A stretch of DNA of 39,579 bases from Chitinophagaceae bacterium (lineage in GTDB: Bacteria; Bacteroidota; Bacteroidia; Chitinophagales; Chitinophagaceae): the NCBI GenBank assembly GCA_023251255.1, contig JAHEZD010000055.1, positions 1 to 39,579 on the forward strand, given 5' to 3'. The notes below the pieces were generated by a model. It had not been told where the DNA came from. It saw only the letters and a list, made by a program, of their open reading frames with translations, and did not search any database. Made by a program: the position numbers and the translations under genes. How positions within the stretch are numbered: position 1 is the stretch's first letter; every line of letters starts with the position of its first letter. Positions 23,385-32,196 of this stretch are shown here, piece by piece.

Positions 23385-24581
23385 ATGCCTAGAAAGATTG
23401 TTGCGCCCTTATTTATCTTAATGGCTTTCTGCTTCGTGGCAAAGGCCCAGGAGGAATTTGTTCCGCCACAAGCAAAGCTTATTACTAAATTTCCGTTTAT
23501 ACAGCTTACAGGAGGAATCATTATCCTCAGGGCCCAAGTAGACACATTGAGGGATACGCTCAATTTTGTGCTGGATACCGGCAGTGGCGGCATCTCATTG
23601 GATTCCACAACAGTTGAAGAAAAGGGGTTTACCGTAACAAAATCGGACCGTACAATACGTGGTATTGCTGGCATGAAAACCGTTTCGTTCACTTATGGCC
23701 ATACATTGAGACTTCCAGGGCTAAAAGCAGATAGCCTTTCATTCCATATCAATGATTATGAACTGCTCACCAGTGTATATGGAATGAAAATAGACGGCAT
23801 CATCGGTTACAGTTTCATGCGCCGCTATATTATTAGGATTGATTATGACAACCAGATGCTGGAGATATACACACCTGGCATTTTCAAGTATTCAAGGGGG
23901 GGCTACCTATTAAAGCCCAATTTCAGCACATTACCATTGCCGATACTTACAGTGGAAGACGGGAAGGAAATTGTAAGCAGGTTTATTTTCGATACTGGTG
24001 CAGGGCTATGTTTTTTGTTGAGCAAGGACTTCATTGAAGACAGTAGCATCCTCAAAAAGCACAAAAAAATATACCCCACACAAGCAGAGGGCCTAGGTGG
24101 AAAGAAGTTAATGGATGTTACAGTGCTGAAAAGCGTGATGATTGGTCCATATAAATTCAGACGTGTTCCTGCTTATATTTTCAGTGATGATTACAATGTA
24201 ACATCCTACCCGCAAATGGGAGGCCTTATTGGCAACGACCTTTTGAGGAGGTTCAATGTGATACTCAACTATCCCGAACAATCGATTTACCTGAAGCCCA
24301 ACACTCATTATTCTGAAAATTTTGATTACTCCTATACAGGACTTGGTATTTACCTAATAGGGACGGAAATAACTGTTGTGGATATTATCAAAGGCTCCCC
24401 AGGAGATATTGCAGGCTTCAAAAAAGGGGACGTGATTTTTGCGGTGGACAATAATTTCTCCAAGAACATACAGGTTTTTAAAACCCTTCTGCAGAACACA
24501 GATGCACGCATTAAAGTGCTTGTACTTAGGGACAATACCCCTGTTGTTATTTCCTTGGATGTAAAAAATATTCTGAGGTAA
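23385..24581 (+). CDS. Exported retropepsin-like aspartyl protease with two DTG motifs and a PDZ domain
   Basis: A 398-residue protein. Start at ATG 23385 gives a signal peptide (MPRKIVAPLFILMAFCFVAKAQ); an earlier TTG would add 16 residues with no signal character. There are two aspartyl-protease-like lobes: FVLDTGSGGI at 62-70 (D64-T65-G66) and RFIFDTGAGLC at 199-209 (D203-T204-G205). Each is followed by the typical hydrophobic stretch of such a lobe (IDGIIGYSFM and MGGLIGNDLLRRF). A C-terminal PDZ-like domain follows at about 315-395 (IYLIGTEITVVDIIKGSPGDIAGFKKGDVIFAVD in pieces). Bacterial homologues usually need dimers of single lobes; here both are in one chain, pepsin-like. Probably periplasmic protein quality control or processing; substrate unknown. 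Confidence 0.88.
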   Translation: MPRKIVAPLFILMAFCFVAKAQEEFVPPQAKLITKFPFIQLTGGIIILRAQVDTLRDTLNFVLDTGSGGISLDSTTVEEKGFTVTKSDRTIRGIAGMKTVSFTYGHTLRLPGLKADSLSFHINDYELLTSVYGMKIDGIIGYSFMRRYIIRIDYDNQMLEIYTPGIFKYSRGGYLLKPNFSTLPLPILTVEDGKEIVSRFIFDTGAGLCFLLSKDFIEDSSILKKHKKIYPTQAEGLGGKKLMDVTVLKSVMIGPYKFRRVPAYIFSDDYNVTSYPQMGGLIGNDLLRRFNVILNYPEQSIYLKPNTHYSENFDYSYTGLGIYLIGTEITVVDIIKGSPGDIAGFKKGDVIFAVDNNFSKNIQVFKTLLQNTDARIKVLVLRDNTPVVISLDVKNILR

Positions 24582-24646
24582 TTTTCTGCTGAAGGCCAAC
24601 CAATACCATTATCGTTACCATCCCGTTTAACCTTCCTCCCAATCAC

Positions 24647-24654
24647 TATATTTG
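24647..24654 (+). promoter_or_regulatory. -7 element of the pheT operon
   Basis: TATATTTG followed by CAACCA, nearly identical to the element upstream of the TonB receptor. TTTA at 24626-24629 with a 17-base spacer may serve as a weak -33. The leader to the pheT ATG would be about 17 bases. Confidence 0.55.
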
Positions 24655-24677
24655 CAACCAACAAGTACAAGTAAACC

Positions 24678-27101
24678 ATGACGATTAGTTACAATTGGTT
24701 AAGTGAATATTTACCAGAAGTTATAGAACCTACGAGGCTCTCCAAGATCCTTACCTCCATTGGCCTTGAAGTAGAAAGCATGGAACAATATGAAAGCATT
24801 AAAGGGGGCTTGAAGGGGCTGGTAATTGGAGGAGTCGTGGAATGTGAGAAGCATCCAAATGCAGATAAATTATCTGTAACCAAAGTGAATATTGGCTCAG
24901 GGGAACCGCTACAAATTGTTTGTGGTGCACCCAATGTAGCGGCAGGGCAAAAAGTGGTAGTTGCAACAGTTGGCACAACTATCTATCCATCAACTGGTGA
25001 ACCTTTGACCATGAAGATTGCCAAAATTAGAAGTGTGGAGAGCTATGGGATGATTTGTGCCGAAGATGAAGTAGGCATGGGCAGCAGCCATGCAGGCATC
25101 ATGGTGTTGCCTGATGACGTTGCTGTTGGCCAGGAAGCTTCCTCCTATTTCAAGCCGCACAATGATATTATTTATGAAATTGGGCTGACGCCAAACAGGA
25201 TGGATGCTATGAGCCATTATGGTGTAGCAAAAGATGTCTGCGCTTACCTGTCACATCACAATAACAAGGACATTAAGCCAAAGGCCATTTTTGCCAACGG
25301 TTTCAAAGCAGATAGCCAATCATTACCTATAAAAATAACTGTTGAAAACAATGATGCCTGCCCGCGTTACAGTGGTGTAAGCATTGCAGGTGTTATGGTA
25401 AAGGATTCACCCAAATGGTTAAAGGACAAACTACTTTCCATTGGTGTGAGGAGTATCAACAATATAGTGGATATCACAAACTATATATTGCACGAAACCG
25501 GCCAGCCATTACATGCTTTCGATGCCAATGAAATTGCAGGCAACCATGTAATCGTCAAGAATTTGCCCGAAGGAACAGCTTTCATTTCACTGGATGAGAA
25601 AGAAAGGAAATTATCGGCAAATGATTTGATGGTCTGCGACGGTAATGAACAACCTATGTGCATTGGTGGTGTTTTTGGCGGATTGAAAAGTGGTGTAAAA
25701 GAAACTACCACCAATATTTTTTTGGAGAGCGCTTGCTTCAACGCTGTATCCATCCGTAAAACATCCCTGTATCACGGATTACGAACAGATGCTGCTACAA
25801 GATTTGAAAAAGGAGTGGATATTTCCAATACAGTGAATGTGTTGAAGCGTGCTGCCAGCTTGATCAAGGAAGTGGCCGGTGGTGAAATTGCCAGTGACCT
25901 GATTGATATTTATCCTGTTAAAAAAGAGAAGGCGGAAATTGCCATTAAGTACCACTATATCAAAAAATTGAGTGGAAAAAATTACCATCCTGATGCTGTA
26001 AAGAGAATTTTGCAGGCATTGAGTTTTGAAATACTGAAAGAAGGCATTGATGAAGTAAGGATTGCAGTTCCTTTCAGCAAGCCAGACATCAGCTTGCCTG
26101 CTGATATTGTGGAAGAAGTGATAAGAATTGATGGCCTGGACAATATTGACATCCCCTCCACCATCACCATTTCTCCATCTATTGATGAAATGGGACTGAA
26201 AGAAAGCCTCCGTGAAAAGCTGGCCAACTATTTATCTGGCCAAGGCTTCAATGAAATATTCACCAATTCCATTACCAACAGCAAATATTTCAATGAGCAG
26301 CAATCTGCTACCATGGTTAAAATGATGAATAACCTAAGTGCAGAACTGGATGTGCTACGCCCATCCATGTTGGAAACAGGGTTGGAATGCATCTCTTACA
26401 ATATCAACCGGAGGAATACCAATTTGCAGTTCTTTGAATTTGGCAAGACCTATCATAGCGAAGCTGTCGGCAAGTATGCAGAAAACGAGCATTTGGCTTT
26501 ATACCTAACAGGCTCCAACCATGAGGACGTATGGAGCGAAAAAGGGAAAGCCATCAATTTCTATAAAGCAAAGGGCATGGCCAACGCATTGCTGACATTG
26601 GCTGGATTGTCGGATATCCATTTCGCCAAAAATGAAGGACCGGGGCTGAACATTGACATCTTCAACGGGAAGAAATTAGTTGGAAACATGCAGGAGGTTC
26701 CCTCTCAAAAACTAAGTGCTTTTGACGTCAAGCAACCTGTTTACTTTATTGATATTGATTTTATCGTTTTGTTGAAATTGATGGGCAAGGAAAAGATCAC
26801 TTATTCGGAGGTTTCCAAATTTCCCGCTGTGCAAAGGGATCTGGCCATGGTAGTAAATAGGGGAACCACCTACGAAAACATTGAGTCCGTGGTTCATAAA
26901 ACCAAACTTCCCAAACTGCAGAACATCCGTTTGTTCGATGTGTTTGAAAGCGACAAATTGGGTGCTGATAAAAAATCAATGGCCATTAACTTTACTTTTC
27001 TGGATGAAGAAAAAACGCTGACCGACAAGGAGATTGACAGCATGGTTACCAAACTGGTCCAAAGCTTTGAAAAGGAACTTGGGGCAGAAATAAGAAAATA
27101 A
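24678..27101 (+). CDS. pheT: PheT, phenylalanine-tRNA ligase beta subunit
   Basis: An 807-residue protein of normal length for bacterial PheT. Domains in order: N-terminal MTISYNWLSEYLPE, a tRNA-binding OB fold at about 40-150 (VVECEKHPNADKLSVTKV, QIVCGAPNVAAGQKVVVA), B3/B4 editing region (RTDAATRFEKGVD at about 370-382 in part), B5, the catalytic-like core (SNSKYFNE to RRNTNLQFFEFGKTYH) and the C-terminal ferredoxin-fold anticodon-binding domain (about 715-807, KFPAVQRDLAMVVN and NFTFLDEEKTLTDKEID). It forms the alpha2-beta2 synthetase with PheS, which is not in this window. Its stop overlaps the start of the next gene by one base (TAATG). Confidence 0.96.
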   Translation: MTISYNWLSEYLPEVIEPTRLSKILTSIGLEVESMEQYESIKGGLKGLVIGGVVECEKHPNADKLSVTKVNIGSGEPLQIVCGAPNVAAGQKVVVATVGTTIYPSTGEPLTMKIAKIRSVESYGMICAEDEVGMGSSHAGIMVLPDDVAVGQEASSYFKPHNDIIYEIGLTPNRMDAMSHYGVAKDVCAYLSHHNNKDIKPKAIFANGFKADSQSLPIKITVENNDACPRYSGVSIAGVMVKDSPKWLKDKLLSIGVRSINNIVDITNYILHETGQPLHAFDANEIAGNHVIVKNLPEGTAFISLDEKERKLSANDLMVCDGNEQPMCIGGVFGGLKSGVKETTTNIFLESACFNAVSIRKTSLYHGLRTDAATRFEKGVDISNTVNVLKRAASLIKEVAGGEIASDLIDIYPVKKEKAEIAIKYHYIKKLSGKNYHPDAVKRILQALSFEILKEGIDEVRIAVPFSKPDISLPADIVEEVIRIDGLDNIDIPSTITISPSIDEMGLKESLREKLANYLSGQGFNEIFTNSITNSKYFNEQQSATMVKMMNNLSAELDVLRPSMLETGLECISYNINRRNTNLQFFEFGKTYHSEAVGKYAENEHLALYLTGSNHEDVWSEKGKAINFYKAKGMANALLTLAGLSDIHFAKNEGPGLNIDIFNGKKLVGNMQEVPSQKLSAFDVKQPVYFIDIDFIVLLKLMGKEKITYSEVSKFPAVQRDLAMVVNRGTTYENIESVVHKTKLPKLQNIRLFDVFESDKLGADKKSMAINFTFLDEEKTLTDKEIDSMVTKLVQSFEKELGAEIRK

Positions 27102-27391
27102 TGCAACTGTACATTGACGAACAACTAGCTTCCATCAAAACAAAACTTCAGCAACTACTGAAGCAATACCAGTTACTTCAAAAAGAGAACCAGCAGTTAA
27201 AAAAGGAACTGGAAAAAACCAAGTCTACATTTGTTTCCAAAACCGAACACCTTGAAAGTTTGCAGAAACAGGTTGATGTGCTGCAATTGGGCAGTAGAGG
27301 GCTGAACAATGAAGAAAAAGCAGCACTGAACAAAAGAATAGACAGTTATCTAAGGGAAATAGAACAATGTATCGCATTACTTAATCCATAA
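27101..27391 (+). CDS. Small coiled-coil protein between pheT and zapA
   Basis: A 96-residue protein starting one base inside the pheT stop. Residues about 8-75 form one long coiled coil with heptad Leu (LKQYQLLQKENQQLKKELEKTK), followed by a short helix (NKRIDSYLREIEQCIALLNP). It precedes zapA by 2 bases, so the two are very likely co-translated. The size and position suggest a ZapB-like or ZapA-associated division factor, but I see no diagnostic motif, so the role is inference. Confidence 0.8.
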   Translation: MQLYIDEQLASIKTKLQQLLKQYQLLQKENQQLKKELEKTKSTFVSKTEHLESLQKQVDVLQLGSRGLNNEEKAALNKRIDSYLREIEQCIALLNP

Positions 27392-27393
27392 GC

Positions 27394-27690
27394 ATGAGTG
27401 AACTGATTCCTGCAAATATTGTAATTGCCGACAGGACTTACCGCCTCAAAATTGAGGCTGACGAGGAGGAATTGGTCCGTAAAACCGGTAAGATCATCAA
27501 CGAAAAAATCCTGGAATTCAGGAACGAATTTGCAGGCAAGGACATGCAGGATTATGTAAGCATGGCCCTTCTTTGGTTTGCTACTGAACAAAACAAAGCC
27601 GGCGCAGAAATGATTAAGCTAAAAGAAACTGCTGAGAAGCTTACAAGTTTTGAAAACTACCTTGACAGAGTGATAGAAGAAGCAAAATAA
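27394..27690 (+). CDS. zapA: ZapA, FtsZ-associated cell division protein
   Basis: A 98-residue protein with ZapA features. The N-terminal NIVIADRTYRLKIEADEEE is the beta hairpin and loop, followed by helix RKTGKIINEKILEFRNEFAGKDMQDYVSMALLWFATE (in pieces at about 28-64) and a C-terminal coiled coil. ZapA crosslinks FtsZ filaments at the division ring. Length matches the family. It is the last gene of the pheT transcript: a strong bidirectional hairpin at 27782-27818 follows 90 bases later. The spacing between stop and hairpin has no further ORF. Confidence 0.9.
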   Translation: MSELIPANIVIADRTYRLKIEADEEELVRKTGKIINEKILEFRNEFAGKDMQDYVSMALLWFATEQNKAGAEMIKLKETAEKLTSFENYLDRVIEEAK

Positions 27691-27755
27691 AATTTGACCT
27701 ATTTGCCAAAATATGAAGTCATCCCACTTTCGGTTATTTCATAAGTAGATTATCT

Positions 27756-27776
27756 CTTTCATTACAAAAATGAAAG
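27756..27776. repeat. Small hairpin downstream of zapA
   Basis: CTTTCATT at 27756-27763 pairs with AATGAAAG at 27769-27776 (loop ACAAA). It lies between the zapA stop and the terminator, in the 3' untranslated region. It may protect the mRNA end or belong to a small RNA. Confidence 0.45.
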
Positions 27777-27781
27777 GAAGT

Positions 27782-27818
27782 AAAATAAAAACCCCGAAAA
27801 TTTCGGGGCTTTTATTTT
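27782..27818. terminator. Bidirectional intrinsic terminator between zapA and the convergent lipoprotein
   Basis: CCCCGAAA and TTTCGGGG pair around a single central A, flanked by AAAATAAAA and TTTTATTTT arms, which give T runs on both strands. Serves zapA (plus) and the lipoprotein gene ending at 27847 (minus). Confidence 0.85.
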
Positions 27819-27846
27819 GGTAGGTAGGTTACGGATCAGGTACTAT

Positions 27847-28260
27847 TTAGTTACCACGTTGAAACTTTAAAACATTCGTATATCCCCAGTCGCCGTTGGC
27901 CAATGAATAGCGTATCATGTAGTACATGGTTTGGGCCTTGGGGGCACTATCTATAACAGTATAAGATTTTGATTGGGTGGAATTACCTGTAGGCACAGAT
28001 TGGTAAATGCTGCAGAGGTAATTGGGGCTGTCGCCAGCCATTACCTCAATTTTGGTAATGTTCTTTTCGTAAACTGTAGTGAAGTTGATTTGCACTTTCC
28101 CACTTGCATTGCTTGCAACCATACTGGCTATGGCAAGATTTGCATCCCTGAAAAAGGAAGAACTGGTAGTTTGTTCCTGTACCAGCTCAATAACATCATT
28201 CTTCTTGCTACAAGATGCCATTAAAACGATTACTGCGATTGCTGAAAACACTTTTTTCAT
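27847..28260 (-). CDS. Predicted lipoprotein, 137 residues, unknown function
   Basis: Signal MKKVFSAIAVIVLMASC ends in a good lipobox (L-M-A-S-C, Cys17), followed by SKKND. The mature part looks like a fibronectin-III-like or other beta sandwich: KVQINFTTVYEKNITKIEVMAG, LCSIYQSVP, YTVIDSAPKAQTMYYMIRYSLANGDWGYTNVLKF (in pieces). It ends with RGN. ATG at 28260. It has its own promoter upstream (28354-28384) and shares a terminator with zapA. Probably anchored in the outer membrane facing the periplasm or surface. Confidence 0.75.
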   Translation of the reverse strand: MKKVFSAIAVIVLMASCSKKNDVIELVQEQTTSSSFFRDANLAIASMVASNASGKVQINFTTVYEKNITKIEVMAGDSPNYLCSIYQSVPTGNSTQSKSYTVIDSAPKAQTMYYMIRYSLANGDWGYTNVLKFQRGN

Positions 28261-28353
28261 TTCCTGAAATATTGAGAGTTAGTTTTTACTCGGTTACTTT
28301 TCAGGTAATTCAATGGAATGATTGGATTGGAAATTCTATAGGATTGGATATTT

Positions 28354-28384
28354 CAAAAGTACGTTGATAGTTAGGCAAACGCAA
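28354..28384 (-). promoter_or_regulatory. Promoter of the lipoprotein gene, -33 and -7 elements
   Basis: On the minus strand TTG at 28384-28382, a 20-base spacer and TACTTTTG at 28361-28354 give a full-spacing Bacteroidota promoter. The leader to the ATG at 28260 is about 85 bases. Confidence 0.6.
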
Positions 28385-28493
28385 TGCCAATGCATAAATA
28401 TGTCCTTTTTGAAAATTAAGTTATTGATTTTCAATACAAATTTACTTTCCCTCTTTTGGCAATTCTTCCCCGATTAACACTTTGTGTCCTAAA

Positions 28494-28589
28494 ATGGGAC
28501 CAAATACCAATACGATATGATGCCATGTCTTAAAAAATCTCGACTGTTGGTATCTATATCCCATAAATCCTTTATCCTGTGAATACCAA
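28494..28589 (+). ncRNA. Candidate structured leader or small RNA upstream of rny
   Basis: A long imperfect hairpin: ATGGGA (28494-28499) with TCCCAT (28559-28564), a 4/5-base internal loop, then ATACCAA (28504-28510) with TTGGTAT (28547-28553), and a 36-base apical part. A second ATACCAA at 28583-28589 could pair with the same TTGGTAT instead, giving two exclusive folds. The gene-free stretch is 28261-28749; apart from this and the lipoprotein promoter I see nothing in it. Confidence 0.4.
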
Positions 28590-28749
28590 TTGTCCAAAGG
28601 CTACTTCGGCGTATATGGATCAAAAAATCCCTGCATTTATGTTGTCTCTATTTAATTATCTTCGCCGTCTATCGTTCACCAAATCAATTCAATAATGAGG
28701 TGTGTAACGGAAAATACGATTTTGAACCATTTTAAAACATTCCACAAGC

Positions 28750-30315
28750 ATGGAGCCAACAGTATTATATATTATCATTGGTGTAGTAGCACTAATAGCA
28801 GGGGTTGTAGCGGGTAAGCTGATTTTTACCAAGGACACAAAAAACAGGGTAGCAGAAGCAGAAGCACAGGCACAGGTTATTTTAAGGGAAGCCGAATCCA
28901 GGGCAGAAACAATTAAGAAAGAGAAGCAGCTTGAAGCAAAAGAGAAATTTGTACAGTTAAAGGCCGAGCACGATAAAGAAGTGCTGGAACGTAACAAGAA
29001 AATAAACGATTCCGAAAACAGGGCAAAGCAGAAAGAACTTGCCATCAACCAAAAAGAAACTGGTCTTGACAAGCAAATAAAAGAAAACGAAGCCATCAAG
29101 GAAACCCTCAATCGCCAAATTGAAGTGGTGAACCAGAAGCGTACCGAACTTGAAAAACATCAAGAGGAACATATCCGTAGGTTGGAGAAAATCGCTGGCC
29201 TCAGTGCCGATGAAGCCAAGAACCAATTAATTGAGAGCCTGAAAAATGAAGCCCACACACAAGCATTGGTATTGCAGCAGGAAATTATTGAAGATGCAAA
29301 GCTGAAAGCCAATAAAGAGGCCCGCAAAATTGTTATCCAGTCCATCCAGCGTACCGCTGCAGAGCAGACCATTGAAAATACAGTGACCGTTTTCCAATTG
29401 GAAACAGACGAAATCAAGGGACAAATTATTGGTCGCGAAGGCCGTAACATACGTGCCATAGAAGCTGCCACTGGTGTGGATTTGATTGTTGATGATACAC
29501 CTGAAGCGGTAATCCTTTCTTCATTTGACCCATTACGTAGGGAAATTGCCCGTTTAAGCTTACAGCGTTTGGTGGCCGATGGTCGTATCCACCCTGCCCG
29601 TATTGAGGAAGTCGTGGAAAAAACCAGGAGGCAGTTGGAAGAGCAGGTGATGGAAATTGGTGAACGTACCGTAATTGAACTGGGCGTTCATGGACTGCAT
29701 AAGGAACTGGTGAGAATTGTGGGTAAAATGCGTTTCCGTAGCTCCTATGGCCAGAATTTATTGATGCACAGTCGTGAAACCGCCAATCTTTGTGGTATCA
29801 TGGCTGCAGAATTGGGCATGAACCCTAAACTGGCAAAACGTGCCGGTCTGTTACACGATATTGGTAAGGTTCCTGATGAAGAAACAGAATTGAGCCATGC
29901 CCTATTAGGTGCCAAACTGGCCGAAAAATATGGTGAAAACCCTGCTGTGGTAAACGCCATTGGAGCTCACCACGATGAAATGGAGATGCAGTTCGTCATC
30001 TCCCCCATTGTGCAGGCCTGTGATGCTATCAGTGGTGCAAGGCCAGGCGCCAGGAGGGAAATCATGCAGCAGTACCTGCAACGTATTAAGGACCTTGAAA
30101 ATTTGGCCTGTGCCTATCCTGGTGTGGAAAAAGCCTACGCCATTCAAGCAGGTCGCGAATTGCGCGTAATTGTGGAAGCAGATAAGGTTACCGATGGCGA
30201 CAGCGATAAACTCAGCTTTGAAATTGCCCAGAAAATACAAACTGAAATGACCTATCCCGGCCAGATCAAAGTAACAGTAATCAGGGAAAAGAGGGCTGTG
30301 AACTTAGCCAGATAA
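28750..30315 (+). CDS. rny: Rny, ribonuclease Y
   Basis: A 521-residue membrane-anchored endoribonuclease that starts mRNA decay. An N-terminal transmembrane helix lies at about 6-26 ([18 protein letters not shown]), then a long coiled coil at about 33-190 rich in Lys, Glu, Ala and Gln. A KH RNA-binding domain follows at about 208-270, with [17 protein letters not shown]. The HD phosphohydrolase domain (about 330-430) has H in LMHSRET, the HD pair in [13 protein letters not shown] and IGAHHDE. Length is normal for the family. ATG at 28750. A strong terminator follows at 30338-30371, and a long structured leader region precedes it. Confidence 0.95.
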   Translation: MEPTVLYIIIGVVALIAGVVAGKLIFTKDTKNRVAEAEAQAQVILREAESRAETIKKEKQLEAKEKFVQLKAEHDKEVLERNKKINDSENRAKQKELAINQKETGLDKQIKENEAIKETLNRQIEVVNQKRTELEKHQEEHIRRLEKIAGLSADEAKNQLIESLKNEAHTQALVLQQEIIEDAKLKANKEARKIVIQSIQRTAAEQTIENTVTVFQLETDEIKGQIIGREGRNIRAIEAATGVDLIVDDTPEAVILSSFDPLRREIARLSLQRLVADGRIHPARIEEVVEKTRRQLEEQVMEIGERTVIELGVHGLHKELVRIVGKMRFRSSYGQNLLMHSRETANLCGIMAAELGMNPKLAKRAGLLHDIGKVPDEETELSHALLGAKLAEKYGENPAVVNAIGAHHDEMEMQFVISPIVQACDAISGARPGARREIMQQYLQRIKDLENLACAYPGVEKAYAIQAGRELRVIVEADKVTDGDSDKLSFEIAQKIQTEMTYPGQIKVTVIREKRAVNLAR

Positions 30316-30337
30316 AATTTCAATCCTTTAAATAGGT

Positions 30338-30371
30338 AAATCCCAAATTTCGAAAGGAGCTTGGGATTTTT
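30338..30371 (+). terminator. Intrinsic terminator of rny
   Basis: AAATCCCAA (30338-30346) pairs with TTGGGATTT (30361-30369) and continues into TT. It begins 22 bases after the rny stop. Confidence 0.75.
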
Positions 30372-30547
30372 GTTTGCATTTAACCTCTGCTTAAACGCAT
30401 TTATCAGCTTCCACAAACTCCATGGCAAGAAGTTTTTTATTGCCCCTACAGAATTTTACCAAAATTATTAATTCCTGCTCGAGCCGCTATAAATCACAAT
30501 CCCACCAAGTTGGATATATTGTAGTAACATCAGGTCGTTGATAATTT

Positions 30548-30597
30548 TGTGACCAATTTTTTGCGACCGTTTAAAAGGTCGCAAAAAATTGGTCACA
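30548..30597. repeat. Perfect 21-bp inverted repeat with 8-base loop
   Basis: TGTGACCAATTTTTTGCGACC at 30548-30568 and its exact reverse complement at 30577-30597, with loop GTTTAAAA. The T run is inside the stem, not after it, so it is not an ordinary terminator. It sits in the 514-base gap between rny and the M16 pair (30316-30829), which otherwise holds only the rny terminator and a -7 element. Confidence 0.85.
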
Positions 30598-30682
30598 GTT
30601 CCTGTTAAAGGTTTTAAAGCTTCTAAATATAATCAGGGGTTCTTTTTACATAATTCAACAAAGCATTTGCATGCAAGCACGA

Positions 30683-30690
30683 TATATTTG
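30683..30690 (+). promoter_or_regulatory. -7 element of the M16 peptidase operon
   Basis: TATATTTG fits the consensus. TTTG at 30666-30669 is only 13 bases upstream, closer than usual. The leader to the ATG at 30830 would be about 130 bases. Confidence 0.4.
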
Positions 30691-30829
30691 CTTCTGTCAA
30701 AAAAGGCTGAAAAAGGGATTATGACAAATGATGAATGGTGCAATTCCGAATAGGAGTGCTGCCGGTGAAAGACTTATTGAAATACTGCTGCCCATCCGCA
30801 AATTAGCAACAAGAAATTAGCAATTTATA

Positions 30830-32068
30830 ATGATACAGTACAACCGTTTTGTTTTGGACAATGGACTTCGTGTCCTGGTTCATGAAGACCATAGCACTCC
30901 CATGGCTGTGGTTAACCTGATGTATGATGTGGGCTCCAAGGATGAGAATCCCGAACAAACAGGTTTTGCCCATCTTTTTGAACATTTGATGTTTGGTGGC
31001 AGTGTGAACATTGACGATTATGATGAACCCTTGCAGCGTGCAGGTGGCGAGAACAATGCCTATACCACCAACGATATCACCAATTATTACTGCACCATGC
31101 CAGCAGAAAATATTGAAACTGCTTTTTGGCTGGAGAGTGACAGAATGTTGAGCCTGGCTTTCAATGAAAAGAGTTTGGAAGTGCAACGCAAAGTGGTGGT
31201 GGAAGAGTTCAAGGAGCATTATATCAATAAACCTTACGGCGATATATGGCATAAAATGCGGGAACTGGCCTATAAGGAGCACCCTTATCGGTGGATGACT
31301 ATTGGCAAGGAACTGAGCCATGTGGAAAATGCAAAAATTGAGGATGTCAAGAATTTTTTCTTCAAGCACTACCGTCCTACAAATGCCATTTTGGTGGTGG
31401 CCGGGAAAGTAAAAGTGGAAGATGTGAAAAAATTGGCTGAAAAATGGTTTGGGGACATTCCTGCTGGTGAAAAGTACAACCGTAACCTGCCACAGGAACC
31501 AGCACAACAGGAAGCAAGGTTACTGGAAATAAAAGCAGATGTGCCGCTGGATGCCTATATCAAAGCATGGCATATGGAAGCAAGGTTGAACAAAGGTTAT
31601 TATGTAGCCGATTTAATCACAGAGATCTTGGGCGGCGGTGGCTCATCAAGGTTGTACCAAAGCTTGGTAAAAGAAAAACAATTATTTTCCAATTTGGACT
31701 GCCATCATTTTGGCACAACGGATACTGGTTTGCTTGCCATTGAAGGAAAATTGGTGAAAGGGGTGAAGATGGAAGACGTGGACAAGGCCATTGCAGAAGA
31801 AATAGAAAAAATAAAAACGGAATTGGTAAGCGAAGCCGAACTGCAGAAAGTAAAAAACAAAACCGAAAGCATCATTGCCTTTGAAGACATGAGTGTGATG
31901 AGCAGGGCCAACAGCTTGGCCATGTATGAACTGCTAGGTGATGCCTCATTAATGAATACCGAACTGGAGAAATACCAAGCTGTTACCGTGGAAGATATCC
32001 GCGATTACAGCATCAAGATTTTTGATGAAAAGAACAGTAATACCATCCATTATTACAGTAAGAATTAA
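30830..32068 (+). CDS. M16 family zinc peptidase, active subunit
   Basis: A 412-residue M16B-type protease without a signal peptide (MIQYNRFVLDNGLRVLV). The inverted zinc motif H-x-x-E-H is HLFEH at residues 48-52, in GFAHLFEHLMFGGS. The third ligand Glu lies in the VVVEEFKEH stretch about 75 residues later. The substrate-clamp R/Y motif is in GGGGSSRLYQSLVKEKQLFSN (in pieces at about 267-285). It probably forms a heterodimer with the next gene product, which lacks the zinc motif. Likely cytoplasmic or periplasmic peptide turnover. ATG at 30830. Confidence 0.92.
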   Translation: MIQYNRFVLDNGLRVLVHEDHSTPMAVVNLMYDVGSKDENPEQTGFAHLFEHLMFGGSVNIDDYDEPLQRAGGENNAYTTNDITNYYCTMPAENIETAFWLESDRMLSLAFNEKSLEVQRKVVVEEFKEHYINKPYGDIWHKMRELAYKEHPYRWMTIGKELSHVENAKIEDVKNFFFKHYRPTNAILVVAGKVKVEDVKKLAEKWFGDIPAGEKYNRNLPQEPAQQEARLLEIKADVPLDAYIKAWHMEARLNKGYYVADLITEILGGGGSSRLYQSLVKEKQLFSNLDCHHFGTTDTGLLAIEGKLVKGVKMEDVDKAIAEEIEKIKTELVSEAELQKVKNKTESIIAFEDMSVMSRANSLAMYELLGDASLMNTELEKYQAVTVEDIRDYSIKIFDEKNSNTIHYYSKN

Positions 32069-32069
32069 A

Positions 32070-32099
32070 TTGTGAACGTATCTCCAGCCTGGTTCACAA
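32070..32099 (+). repeat. Small hairpin between the two M16 genes
   Basis: TTGTGAAC (32070-32077) pairs with GTTCACAA (32092-32099). No T run follows. It could tune expression between the two subunits. Confidence 0.35.
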
Positions 32100-32196
32100 A
32101 ATGTTGATAATAGATTAGGTTTTCAGACTAAACTGACATCCACAAAAAAGACAAAGAGGAATAATCCTCATTTCATTATCAGATTAGGAACAAACA

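Noticed and set aside
30731-30820. 29-codon ORF just upstream of the M16 pair
   Set aside because: No signal, no conserved features, and a start chosen only by chance; could be a leader peptide but the sequence gives no support.
30803-31507. 234-codon minus-strand frame across the start of the first M16 gene
   Set aside because: The plus strand encodes the zinc motif HLFEH here; the opposite frame is rich in His, Phe and Ile with no family match.
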